8,758 nucleotides of DNA from Fulvivirga aurantia (GCF_009711475.1 NZ_SMMD01000800.1:1-8758), one strand, 5' to 3'; shown: positions 1 to 6,887, counted from the stretch's first letter. Notes: generated by a model from the letters alone, not told the origin. Translations and numbers: made by a program.

Positions 1-675
1 GTGCCCCTACTGGGAGTTGCCGTTATGGTGAGTGTATACTACTTACTGATAAGGTATGTTGAAAGAAGAAATTTCTCAGATTTTGATACAACGTTTGCAC
101 TAAAAAACACATCGATTGGTCTGGTACTAGGTTTTCTCATAATATCAGTTGCAGTAGCCTTGATGTATGTTCTTGGGTATTATGAGGTTTTGGAAGTGAA
201 TGATCTCTATTCTTTTCTGCCTAGTGCGACCTTAATTTTGGGTGTAGTTGTACTGGAAGAACTGGTTTTCAGAGGGTTGATATTTACAATCATCGAAAAA
301 TGGAAAGGAACAACAGTTGCACTATTCGCCTCTTCGATACTTTTTCAATTACCTCATTTCATGAATCCTCATGAAGATATATTACCAGCTACCTTAGGTG
401 TATTGTTTGGTATGGCTACGGCTTATATGTATATCGATACACGCACGCTTTGGCTGCCAATAGCTTTCCATTTTAGCTGGAATATTGCACAACCGATTTT
501 AGGTACTACATTATCTGGTATCAGTGAGTTTGATGCGGTTTTAATAACTCAAATAGACGGCCCTGAGTTGATCACTGGGAGTGCTTTTGGCGTGGAGGAT
601 TCGCTCGTTGCTATGCTATCTTTAATTGCTATTATCGCTTACTATCATATCAAAATCAAGCAAAAAGATAAGTAG
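1..675 (+). CDS. CPBP (CAAX-like) intramembrane glutamic protease, 5' end cut by window edge
   Basis: A polytopic membrane protein of the CPBP/Abi (Rce1-like) family, predicted to cut peptide bonds inside the inner membrane; substrates of bacterial members are mostly unknown. Counting from base 1, motif 1 is EELVFRG with Glu86, Glu87 and Arg91; motif 2 is the F-x3-H of LFQLPHF (Phe115, His119); motif 3 is His157 and Asn161 in FHFSWN. These are the expected catalytic-site residues. Hydrophobic segments lie near 1-18, 38-60, 73-99, 127-145, 150-170 and 199-216, and the C-terminus is a short Lys-rich tail. The frame is open from the very first base and starts inside a membrane helix, so the GTG at base 1 is probably an internal Val and some N-terminal residues lie outside the window. 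Catalytic motifs are complete, so it is likely functional. The substrate cannot be inferred: no bacteriocin or prenyl-protein gene lies beside it. Confidence 0.88.
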   Translation: MPLLGVAVMVSVYYLLIRYVERRNFSDFDTTFALKNTSIGLVLGFLIISVAVALMYVLGYYEVLEVNDLYSFLPSATLILGVVVLEELVFRGLIFTIIEKWKGTTVALFASSILFQLPHFMNPHEDILPATLGVLFGMATAYMYIDTRTLWLPIAFHFSWNIAQPILGTTLSGISEFDAVLITQIDGPELITGSAFGVEDSLVAMLSLIAIIAYYHIKIKQKDK

Positions 676-679
676 TAAA

Positions 680-712
680 AGTCTGCCGATAACAACAGTT
701 TACCGGCAGACT
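680..712. terminator. Bidirectional Rho-independent terminator between convergent genes
   Basis: An inverted repeat sits between the stop codons of the convergent protease and PLP-enzyme genes. The arms GTCTGCCGATAA (681-692) and TTACCGGCAGAC (700-711) pair with one internal mismatch around a 7-base loop, and A680/T712 add an outer pair. On the + strand a T-rich stretch (TAATTTTATTTTA) follows. Read on the - strand, TTTT follows almost at once. It can therefore serve both genes. Confidence 0.85.
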
Positions 713-725
713 AGATAATTTTATT

Positions 726-2630
726 TTATAGGTTTTGTACGAAATTGACAAAGACTTCTTTATGCTTTTCAAGGTCTAAATCCGGTGACACAGATACACG
801 AGCAATGTAGTCTTTGTCATCTTCTTTGGTAGTGCCTTGTGTAGAGGTAGCCGGTATTGTCCAATAGCAACCTTTGAGTTGACCATAGCTTACACAATAC
901 TTGCTTTCGTGAGGTATCTCAGTGATCATCATATTGATGAGTTTGAGATTTAAGGCTCTTTTATAAGTCTCTTTTTCCTCATCAGTGGCACCTTTAGTAG
1001 GTAAGTCAAGAGAAAACACAGAAGGCGTAAAACCGTCATCGGCCAGTGCCTCTGATACAAAGTTAATTTTTGCGGTAGGCAATTTGTCTTTTATAAAATT
1101 GACGAACTCCCGCGTGTTTTTGTAGGCATCTAAAATACGCTGGTTCATAGATGGCATTTGCTCAGCTAGAATTTTAATCTGCAGATCTGTGGCTTCATTA
1201 TCACACAGTGCCATGTGTTTTTCAATTTTATCCATGAGGTTTGCAGCGGCTTTATTGGCTACACAATATCCTGCTGTGCATTTACCACCACTCGGAAACT
1301 TGGATCCGCTCACATAAGAAAGCGACCTGATAGATGAGAAAATACCACCTTCTTTCAGGAACTGTATGTTAGGGCAGAATGTCTGGTCAATAATAAAAAC
1401 AGGGTCGATAGCGGCCTCTCCCGAAGTTGTTTTTCGTTTCTCAGTCAATACATCTCTCAACTTATCGAGATCTGGTACCTCTACCCGTGGGTTTGTGGGT
1501 ATTTCTACGATTATATAAGGCACAGCATCATCTTTAGCTACCTGAGCCAACACCTGGTCAGTACTCTGCACCATATCGTTATCCCGGTCTACCGGTAGGT
1601 CGAGTACTTCTACATGATCGAGGCAGGCGGCCACTCTTCTCGCCTGATCATTGGTACCTCCATAGCAGTTAGGAGGAATAATGATTTTTATGTCTTTGCC
1701 CGGGTGATGCTCATTGGCATGGTCAATCAGCCCCATCATAACAGCATACTGCACAGAAAGCCCGGATGAGCCTACCAGCGGTTTTGTATCGGTAGCCGTT
1801 ATGTCCTTAATAGTATCTAAGACGAGCGTCTTATTATTTTCAACATTACCTGCCTCACTATTAGGAGAAGGTCTGCCCACAAGTTGTTGCAGTGCTATAA
1901 AGCAGTTGGCCGGAGTCATGGCGATGGTTTCTCGTCTTCTAACATGCTGTATTTCAGAGATGTAATTTTTGTTTGCTTCTCCGTTTACCATCAAAACACT
2001 ACCAAGATCTGCATGAATGCCAATAAAAAAGTCTGTGTTGGTGTTGAGGGTTACTTTACCGATTTCGTCTAAATGAGAAATATATACCGTGCTTCCATCA
2101 AATTCAGGAAGTTCTTCGGCATTAGCTACTTGCTTAAGCTCAAAGCTGTAACCATAAACCTCTTTAATCTTTTCGGCATCAAATGCTGATGGTAAATCAC
2201 CCGTGTAGGCAATTAAGGTATTTTTCTTTTCGAATAAGTTCTTTCTAAGTACGGCTAGAATAGGTACAGTCCTGGAAGAAAAACTGATAACACTGGCTGT
2301 GTCGAGGTTATTAATTTTTGCTACAGTCCATTCTAAAACAGAAGACAGCGGGTGACCTAGTCGGATGTAGTCGTAAGCGGTGGGTAGTTCGCTGAGAGCC
2401 GTGGTGTTGTAATTGTTAGTGGTAGAAAGAGCCTCAAACTTCTCTATGAACTCAGATTTGGCTAATTCTTCGTTATAGATATCAAGCCTGTGGGTGGTAA
2501 GATTTACCCAGTCAGCCGGCATATTGTCGAGTACATCTTTTATATAATTAAGCGTATTGTCTTCTATGATTGTGGCCATGTTAACGTGCGTTTTTATATT
2601 GTATAGAGCTGTAAAAAGCTCAAAATTCAT
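726..2630 (-). CDS. Cys/Met-metabolism PLP-dependent enzyme (cystathionine gamma-synthase type), with degenerate N-terminal copy of the fold
   Basis: A fold-type I PLP enzyme of the Cys/Met metabolism family (trans-sulfuration or O-acyl-homoserine sulfhydrylation; exact reaction not determinable here), cytosolic. The catalytic domain fills the C-terminal ~370 of 634 residues. It has a phosphate-binding SSGLS (288-292), ring-stacking Tyr323 in CYGGT, EIPTNPR (376-382), Asp415 for the pyridine nitrogen in DQTFCP, Schiff-base Lys444 in SGSKF, and probable substrate-carboxylate Arg611. Typical family members have about 380-400 residues, so about 250 are extra. That N-terminal part echoes the same fold: RLGHP and SFSSRT (about 91-121), then IGIHADLGSV (203-212), which resembles the family's GGHSDV stretch, but with Phe where Lys should be. 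Fungal Str2-type cystathionine gamma-synthases are similarly long (from memory). Start: GTG at 2648 adds six residues but overlaps a promoter-like TACTTTTG, so ATG 2630 is preferred; ATG 2579 is also possible. It is monocistronic. Confidence 0.85.
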   Translation of the reverse strand: MNFELFTALYNIKTHVNMATIIEDNTLNYIKDVLDNMPADWVNLTTHRLDIYNEELAKSEFIEKFEALSTTNNYNTTALSELPTAYDYIRLGHPLSSVLEWTVAKINNLDTASVISFSSRTVPILAVLRKNLFEKKNTLIAYTGDLPSAFDAEKIKEVYGYSFELKQVANAEELPEFDGSTVYISHLDEIGKVTLNTNTDFFIGIHADLGSVLMVNGEANKNYISEIQHVRRRETIAMTPANCFIALQQLVGRPSPNSEAGNVENNKTLVLDTIKDITATDTKPLVGSSGLSVQYAVMMGLIDHANEHHPGKDIKIIIPPNCYGGTNDQARRVAACLDHVEVLDLPVDRDNDMVQSTDQVLAQVAKDDAVPYIIVEIPTNPRVEVPDLDKLRDVLTEKRKTTSGEAAIDPVFIIDQTFCPNIQFLKEGGIFSSIRSLSYVSGSKFPSGGKCTAGYCVANKAAANLMDKIEKHMALCDNEATDLQIKILAEQMPSMNQRILDAYKNTREFVNFIKDKLPTAKINFVSEALADDGFTPSVFSLDLPTKGATDEEKETYKRALNLKLINMMITEIPHESKYCVSYGQLKGCYWTIPATSTQGTTKEDDKDYIARVSVSPDLDLEKHKEVFVNFVQNL

Positions 2631-2647
2631 CTCATTCTTTCGGTTCA

Positions 2648-2678
2648 CAAAAGTAGGATGTTATTAGGTTTTAACCTA
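2648..2678 (-). promoter_or_regulatory. Putative Bacteroidota-type promoter of the PLP-enzyme gene
   Basis: Read on the - strand, TACTTTTG (2655 down to 2648) is a full match to the Bacteroidota -7 element TAnnTTTG. The matching -33 position holds only TTA (2674-2672), 16 bases upstream, instead of TTG, and it lies inside a palindrome. If this is the promoter, transcription starts near 2642, which excludes the GTG at 2648 as start codon and leaves a leader of about 12 bases to ATG 2630 or about 63 to ATG 2579. Confidence 0.45.
2665..2678. repeat. Palindrome TAGGTT-TT-AACCTA, possible operator
   Basis: Two perfect 6-base arms are separated by two bases, lying over the -33 region of the putative PLP-enzyme promoter. 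The placement suits a dimeric repressor site, but no regulator is identified and short AT-rich palindromes also arise by chance. Confidence 0.35.
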
Positions 2679-2853
2679 GTGAGAGGGGAGTTGCTATAAA
2701 CCGAAACACGCTAATGTCGGGTATTGACAAAGTCACTATCAGTCCTTTAAATTATTTGAGCCAATTATGCTTTTTTGAAGGTAAAATGACACACTATTTT
2801 AGTTGTGCTTGTAACATATGGCTTTGATTTAAGTCTGTTGCTTAAAAGCAAAA

Positions 2854-3611
2854 ATGAAATACCCACTTATAAAGCCAAAATTCTATATCGGTCTATTCAA
2901 CGAGCTGATTTTATTTATAAAAGCACCTTCAAACTCACCCAATCATGACAAATCAAATAAAGAGAAGGTTTATGACACCATTGGGTTATTCATTTTAAAG
3001 ATGATTTTGCTCATACCTGTAATGGCTTTTTTACTTTTATTTACGATCCCGAAAATGTACAAAGTGCCAATTTAAGAGAGCGCTTTTCACCGCTGACTTT
3101 AGTTGTATTAGGTGGTTTTATCCTACCATTAGTTGAAGAAATTGCATTTAGACTATCGCTGGTTTTCAATGCTATTTATTTTTCACTGTCCACCTCAGTT
3201 TTGTCCTACTACTTTTTCACTAAAGTGATTTTTGCTACCAAAATAAGTGCGGTTGACGAAAGTTTTGTGACCAGAGTCGGCATCTCTTTGGCCATTGGTT
3301 CATTACTTTTTGTACTACTAAAAACTACCAAATTACAGCATCACATTTCAAGATTTTGGAGCTGTAATTTTCGCTATATATACTATGCTTCTAGTCTCAT
3401 TTTTGCGTGGATGCACATTTCTAAGTACGAAGTAAACCTGTTGCATATTTTGCTTCTACCCATTTTTACTTTTCCTCAACTTATGAGTGGGATCATTTAT
3501 GGCTACACGCGAGTAGCTTTCGGATTTAAGTACCCGTTATTTGTACATTGTAGCTTAAATACAGTAGCATTAAGTCTTTCTTTTGTATCCAGTGGTGATT
3601 TGTTTATTTAA
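2854..3611 (+). pseudogene. CPBP intramembrane protease interrupted by a -1 frameshift at T TTT TTA
   Basis: A second CPBP-family membrane protease, read in two frames. From ATG 2854 the first frame gives a hydrophilic start and a membrane helix, then stops at TAA 3073-3075. The -1 frame is open across the same region and continues with YDPEN and the motif LVEEIAFRLSL, ending at TAA 3609-3611. Joined at the T6 run 3027-3032, the product is 252 residues, a normal family length. It has Glu95, Glu96 and Arg100 (motif 1), Phe184 and His188 in FAWMH (motif 2), and His232 and Asn236 in VHCSLN (motif 3), so every catalytic motif survives. The junction is T TTT TTA (3027-3033) in the zero frame, a classic slippery heptamer. 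It may be a lost T in a homopolymer, a sequencing error, or programmed -1 frameshifting; I see no strong stimulatory hairpin just downstream, so a plain lesion or error is likelier. The intact motifs argue against old decay. Its stop lies two bases from the convergent gene at 3614. Confidence 0.85.
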
Positions 3612-3613
3612 AG

Positions 3614-4060
3614 CTAATCCCAAACAAACCGCCAGCTACCATCTGGCTGCCTTTTCCATACGGTGTGAAAAATGCCTTTATTGATTTTAGGGTTTCCTAG
3701 CGAGTCGGGGTAGGTAAAAACAAAGTCACCATAAGTGTAGGCCATGTCACCAGATTGACTGACATCTACAAATGTGGGTTTCCATGTGAGTGTTTCGTTA
3801 GGCCTTACGTCTCCCTTATACCACTGGGCAATGGCAGCCTTGCCTATGATGATTTTCTTCTGCCTGCGAATAACGCCATCCTCTGCTGCATAAAATTCAA
3901 AAGCCTTTACCAACCCTTCTTCCTGCGCCATGTCATTAAAATCTTTTTCGACTTGCATAATTTCTGCCTTCCATTTTTCAATGTCAGCTTCGGTTGCCTG
4001 ACTTTGGCAACCAACATAAAATATAATAAATGCGAGGATACAATAGATATAGGCCTTCAT
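3614..4060 (-). CDS. Small NTF2-like (DUF4440/SnoaL-type) putative lipoprotein
   Basis: A 148-residue protein with a hydrophobic N-terminus (residues 2-17) ending in VGC. Cys18 is the likely lipidated residue, though Tyr at -3 makes the lipobox imperfect. The rest looks like an NTF2-like cone fold: an N-terminal helix (about 24-58), a middle part with AAEDGVIRRQKKIIIGKAAI (59-77), and a closing strand pair with AYTYGDFVF (107-115) and GIFHTVWKRQPDGSWRFVWD at the C-terminus. The G-x-W-x2-x-W ending is typical of DUF4440 proteins. Such domains act as enzymes or small-molecule binders; no function can be assigned. It lies 67 bases downstream of the glycosidase-like lipoprotein on the same strand, and an AT-rich palindrome sits just before its ATG. 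A cytosolic protein with a hydrophobic start is less likely. Confidence 0.75.
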   Translation of the reverse strand: MKAYIYCILAFIIFYVGCQSQATEADIEKWKAEIMQVEKDFNDMAQEEGLVKAFEFYAAEDGVIRRQKKIIIGKAAIAQWYKGDVRPNETLTWKPTFVDVSQSGDMAYTYGDFVFTYPDSLGNPKINKGIFHTVWKRQPDGSWRFVWD

Positions 4061-4073
4061 AGAATAGGTATTG

Positions 4074-4089
4074 CTTATATAAATATAAG
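4074..4089. repeat. AT-rich palindrome CTTATAT-AA-ATATAAG upstream of the NTF2-like gene
   Basis: Two perfect 7-base arms around a 2-base centre lie 14-29 bases before the ATG at 4060. It could be an operator or a weak leader hairpin near the start site. No TAnnTTTG match of quality is visible; the nearest on the - strand is TACTTATA. Chance is possible in such AT-rich DNA. Confidence 0.3.
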
Positions 4090-4127
4090 TATTTGGCTGT
4101 TAATAAATTACCCGATGGCTGAATTGC

Positions 4128-5204
4128 TCAATTCTGATAATTATCTATCCAGGTCGTATAGCCCGGTCTTTCCAAACCATTTTCATCTAACAGACCTGTG
4201 TCCCTCCATATCTGCCCGAGATCTTTTACTTCTTCAGGAAAGGTTTCCCATAGTGCGTCAAAATCTCTGTGAGCCCACCAGACTACAAATAGGTACTCCT
4301 GTTTGTGTGCATTTTCCATTAATATTTCGAGGTAATCGTTCTGGCTTGATGCATTTCCATTGATTGATACATTAAGATTGGGAATCACCAGGTTTTCAGC
4401 TATTTGTGCTGTTTCAGCAAAAGCAATGGGTAGGTTAGTTTTGGTGTGTACTAAGTCTAAAGCTTCTTGTATCTCGGCTTTTGAACTTAGATTTTTTAGA
4501 AATGGGTAAAAACTAATAGCAACGAAGTCGTTTTTATTGACATGACGGAAAATATCTTCGATATGAAGCTCCGGATTACCTACTTCTGCTTCAAATAAGT
4601 TGTGCAATGAGATTGACTCTGAAATTTTAAGATCAGGATATATATTTTTGATCTTCGACTTTACCTCCTTGATTAAGTTTTGATACCCTTCCCATTTTTC
4701 TGGAGCTCTAAGGTTAAGCTCGTTTACTTCAATAGCAATTACAAGATAGTCTGGGTCTAATTGAGCAACCAGGTAGTTGATGTGCTCGTAGTAAGCCTCC
4801 TTTATTTTTGTATCATCAAGGTTGGTGTAAGAGGGGATTGTGCCATCAAAATCAGTAGCAAGTTCGTCTCTACTTGAGTTGAGTAAGCTTACGGATAATA
4901 GCAGCTCTTTATTTGCAATTTTTCTATTTACACGACCTGTAATTTCGTTGGTAAAGGCCTCAGGCAATTCAAGGCCATTGATCCATGCATTCCACGGGAT
5001 ATGACTATCAATATGCTCTGCATATATATCAGCATGGTCTGCAATGAAGGAATAGGTGTCATCTACATCTTGAAGTGTAGGCCCAAAACTCCATGTGGTA
5101 AACCCCATCTCAAACGCTCTTTTATCTGCCGCAACGGGAGTTTCTTCTTTAGAGCAGTTGCATAATAGTAGTAATGCAAAAATGAGAATGGGTTGTGCTT
5201 TCAT
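4128..5204 (-). CDS. Lipoprotein with GH-A-like TIM barrel (GH53-like glycoside hydrolase)
   Basis: A 358-residue predicted outer-membrane or periplasmic lipoprotein. After MKAQ comes a hydrophobic stretch (5-14), then Cys17 followed by SKEE, a common Bacteroidota lipoprotein start. The mature part reads as a TIM barrel of the clan GH-A type: PDYLVIAIEVNEL (151-163) corresponds to strand 4 with Glu159 as acid/base, FVAISFYPF (227-235) to strand 6, IAFAET (260-265) with Glu264 as nucleophile on strand 7, and FVVWWAHRD (306-314) to strand 8. SFYPF and the AET motif recall GH53 endo-galactanases, but GH53 usually has GNE where this protein has AIE. A TTWSFGP stretch (36-42) opens the barrel. Substrate is unknown; no SusCD pair or other carbohydrate gene is nearby. 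Start: a GTG at 5264 would add 20 residues but lies inside a terminator-like hairpin, and a lipoprotein signal starts exactly at ATG 5204. Confidence 0.75.
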   Translation of the reverse strand: MKAQPILIFALLLLCNCSKEETPVAADKRAFEMGFTTWSFGPTLQDVDDTYSFIADHADIYAEHIDSHIPWNAWINGLELPEAFTNEITGRVNRKIANKELLLSVSLLNSSRDELATDFDGTIPSYTNLDDTKIKEAYYEHINYLVAQLDPDYLVIAIEVNELNLRAPEKWEGYQNLIKEVKSKIKNIYPDLKISESISLHNLFEAEVGNPELHIEDIFRHVNKNDFVAISFYPFLKNLSSKAEIQEALDLVHTKTNLPIAFAETAQIAENLVIPNLNVSINGNASSQNDYLEILMENAHKQEYLFVVWWAHRDFDALWETFPEEVKDLGQIWRDTGLLDENGLERPGYTTWIDNYQN

Positions 5205-5230
5205 GTGGCTGATTTGCTGCCAATATAATA

Positions 5231-5265
5231 AAAGTGAGAGAAAGGAGGGAGTCTCTCCCTTCACT
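5231..5265 (-). terminator. Terminator-like hairpin after the FetB-like gene
   Basis: Just after the permease stop codon, the - strand RNA reads AGGGAG-AGA-CTCCCT (5260 to 5246), then CCTTTCTC, then TCACTTTTATTAT. The outer AGTGA (5265-5261) can pair with TCACT (5237-5233), leaving a bulge. The stable stem followed by a T-rich tail suits termination or attenuation between the transporter pair and the glycosidase-like lipoprotein. The tail is interrupted, so strength is uncertain. Confidence 0.5.
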
Positions 5266-5270
5266 ACCTA

Positions 5271-6065
5271 TCACTTCTTAAGTATGCCGTGTTTTAAGTT
5301 GTGATTTTTGTCAAAGACAAGTTTTGAAGAAAAGAAAATAGCAAGATAAACGCACAATATGGTGCCTGAGAAGATGGCTAACATGATCATGATTTGATAT
5401 TTAATGGCAATAAGTGGTGAGCTACCACTTAAAATCTGACCCGTCATCATTCCGGGTAGAGAAACCAAACCAATGGTAGCCATCGCGGCAAGGGTAGGGT
5501 TGGCAGCTTTTATCAAAGCTTTTTGAAAAAAAGGAAATAGTGCCTCGTTATGTTTAGCACCATTGGCCAGATAGAAGCGGTACCGCTCCAGGTTTTGGTC
5601 AATGCTATAATAAAAATCGTTTATGCCGATCACATTACTCCTTAAACAATTGCCAAGTACCATACCTGTTATTGGTATCGTATACTGAGCGGCCAGTATA
5701 TTTGGTAGCTGAATGACAAACCTTAAAAAGAAAAAATCAACGATTAAGATACCGATAAAAGTAGCTGCAAAAATGCTGATGATAAGTGATTTCTTACGCC
5801 TTAAGTCACTACGGTCGATGGTAGAAAAATCAGCAACTATGACCATCACAACAATCCAGGCTACATTGATCCAAGGATTGTCATATTTAAAAAGGTACTC
5901 GAGGTAATAGCCTACAAACAAAAGTTGTAGGATCATTCTCACCACAGCGACTCCTACTTTTGTGAGGAGGCCGGTTTTAAACTTTCGGAGTATAATAGCC
6001 GGTAAAATCAGTATTGCCAGGCCAATGGCAAGTTGTGTCCAGGTGAGGTCAATGATTTCCATCAT
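5271..6065 (-). CDS. fetB: UPF0014/FetB-family ABC transporter permease (probable iron exporter)
   Basis: A 264-residue inner-membrane protein, the usual length for FetB (YbbM, about 260). Hydrophobic segments lie near 10-27, 36-58, 65-83, 93-116, 127-145, 192-213 and 220-246. The family signature PGMMTGQILSGSSPLIAIKY (204-223) is clear. Before it, LANGAKHNEALFPFFQKA (166-183) looks like the cytoplasmic coupling loop that contacts the ATPase. In Escherichia coli FetAB is linked to iron export and resistance to peroxide stress; the same role is inferred here. It starts on an ATGA overlap with the stop of the ATPase gene, which strongly supports one complex. ATG 6065 and ATG 6062 are adjacent and either could start it. 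Confidence 0.87.
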   Translation of the reverse strand: MMEIIDLTWTQLAIGLAILILPAIILRKFKTGLLTKVGVAVVRMILQLLFVGYYLEYLFKYDNPWINVAWIVVMVIVADFSTIDRSDLRRKKSLIISIFAATFIGILIVDFFFLRFVIQLPNILAAQYTIPITGMVLGNCLRSNVIGINDFYYSIDQNLERYRFYLANGAKHNEALFPFFQKALIKAANPTLAAMATIGLVSLPGMMTGQILSGSSPLIAIKYQIMIMLAIFSGTILCVYLAIFFSSKLVFDKNHNLKHGILKK

Positions 6066-6694
6066 GATGTAGGTTCGAGTTCAACAATTTGCGTACACCT
6101 TTCGAGCCACCATGGATCATGTGAAGTAGATATGATGATCTTTTCTTTATCAAAGAGGAGCTTTTCTACACGCTCTTTTGACCTCTGATCAAGCGCTGAT
6201 GTGGGCTCATCAAGCAACATGATATCCTTACTTAGCAAGTGACAAAGTGCAAGGCCGACACGCTGTCGTTGGCCTGTAGAAAGGTTTTTGAATTCCTCAT
6301 CCCATATGTTTTTGTTTAATCCGAGTGCTTCAAATGTAGTGAGCACATATTCTTCACCAGGCCTTATGACTTCATTTGCCTTAAAACTGAAGGGGTAATA
6401 AAACACCTCTTTAAGTTTGCCTTCGCCAAGGTTTAAATCTTGTGGCAGCCAGGTAGACTGTTTTCGTAATTGGGTTAGTTGCGTGCTTTTAAGCTCCTTA
6501 TCATTAAAAGTGATTTTTCCTTTCGTGGGATACTCGAAGCCTAAAAGCAACTTAAATAATGTGGTTTTTCCGGACCCGGAAGCACCTTTGATACAAATCA
6601 CATCTCCTGCTTTTGCTGTAAGAGAAAAATCACGAAGTATTGGTGCTTTGTTTTCACCATAAGCAAAGTAGATGTTAGAAAATTTGATCTCCAT
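6062..6694 (-). CDS. fetA: ABC transporter ATPase partner of the FetB-like permease
   Basis: A 210-residue ABC nucleotide-binding subunit that powers the adjacent permease from the cytoplasmic side. It is complete: Walker A GASGSGKTT (37-45), Q-loop Gln85 in LPQD, signature LSTGQRQR (138-145), Walker B DIMLLDEP (157-164) with catalytic Glu163, D-loop SALD (166-169) and switch His192 in STSHD. No extra C-terminal domain follows. The stop overlaps the next gene's start by four bases, so the pair is co-translated. Short exporter-type ATPases look alike, so the FetA name rests mainly on the FetB-like neighbour. It is the first gene of the leftward group. Upstream on its strand I see only weak promoter matches and the repeat at 6722-6740. 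Confidence 0.87.
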   Translation of the reverse strand: MEIKFSNIYFAYGENKAPILRDFSLTAKAGDVICIKGASGSGKTTLFKLLLGFEYPTKGKITFNDKELKSTQLTQLRKQSTWLPQDLNLGEGKLKEVFYYPFSFKANEVIRPGEEYVLTTFEALGLNKNIWDEEFKNLSTGQRQRVGLALCHLLSKDIMLLDEPTSALDQRSKERVEKLLFDKEKIIISTSHDPWWLERCTQIVELEPTS

Positions 6695-6721
6695 TATTAC
6701 AAGCTGTACTTAAAGTGCATG

Positions 6722-6740
6722 CAAGAGCCTTGATCTCTTG
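6722..6740. repeat. Inverted repeat CAAGAG-N7-CTCTTG upstream of the ATPase gene
   Basis: Six-base perfect arms with a 7-base centre lie about 28-46 bases before the ATPase start. The direct repeat TTGAT occurs twice inside and next to it (6730-6734 and 6738-6742). It could be a regulator site for the transporter operon or a leader hairpin; it does not resemble a Fur box as far as I can judge. Confidence 0.3.
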
Positions 6741-6887
6741 ATTAAGCTTTAAATTAGGAGTTAGTTGTGAATTTACCTGAGATTAAATTGGCCCGTTTAA
6801 CAACTACCAGTCCTGTTGTCAGTGTCAAAACAAATGGAAATCAGTCCATATACCGTATAAACACCCCTGAGAGGTTTATTTTGTAGG

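Noticed and set aside
1714..2072. Plus-strand open frames inside the PLP-enzyme gene
   Set aside because: They lie antisense to a long gene with clear family motifs, and their translations show no recognisable domain.
2724..2753. TTGACA at 2725-2730 followed by TAAATT, as a sigma70-type promoter for the broken protease
   Set aside because: Bacteroidota do not use the TTGACA/TATAAT consensus. The nearest native-style match, TGGCTTTG at 2819-2826, lacks the TA and has no TTG at proper spacing.
1..3611. CPBP proteases as bacteriocin self-immunity or abortive-infection genes
   Set aside because: No bacteriocin precursor, bacteriocin exporter or phage-defence gene is present. The ABC genes here are of the FetAB type and lie in a separate leftward group.
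3599..3628. Inverted repeat TTTGTTT ... AAACAAA across the convergent stops of the broken protease and the NTF2-like gene, as a terminator
   Set aside because: The stem is only seven AT-rich pairs with a 16-base loop, and no U tract follows on either strand. It is too weak to annotate.
3755..4363. A 202-codon plus-strand open frame across the NTF2-like gene and the end of the glycosidase-like gene
   Set aside because: It runs antisense over two supported genes and their gap, and its translation has no family resemblance.
5205..5264. 20-residue N-terminal extension of the glycosidase-like lipoprotein from GTG 5264
   Set aside because: It would place a hydrophilic extension before a good lipoprotein signal and begin inside a terminator-like hairpin.
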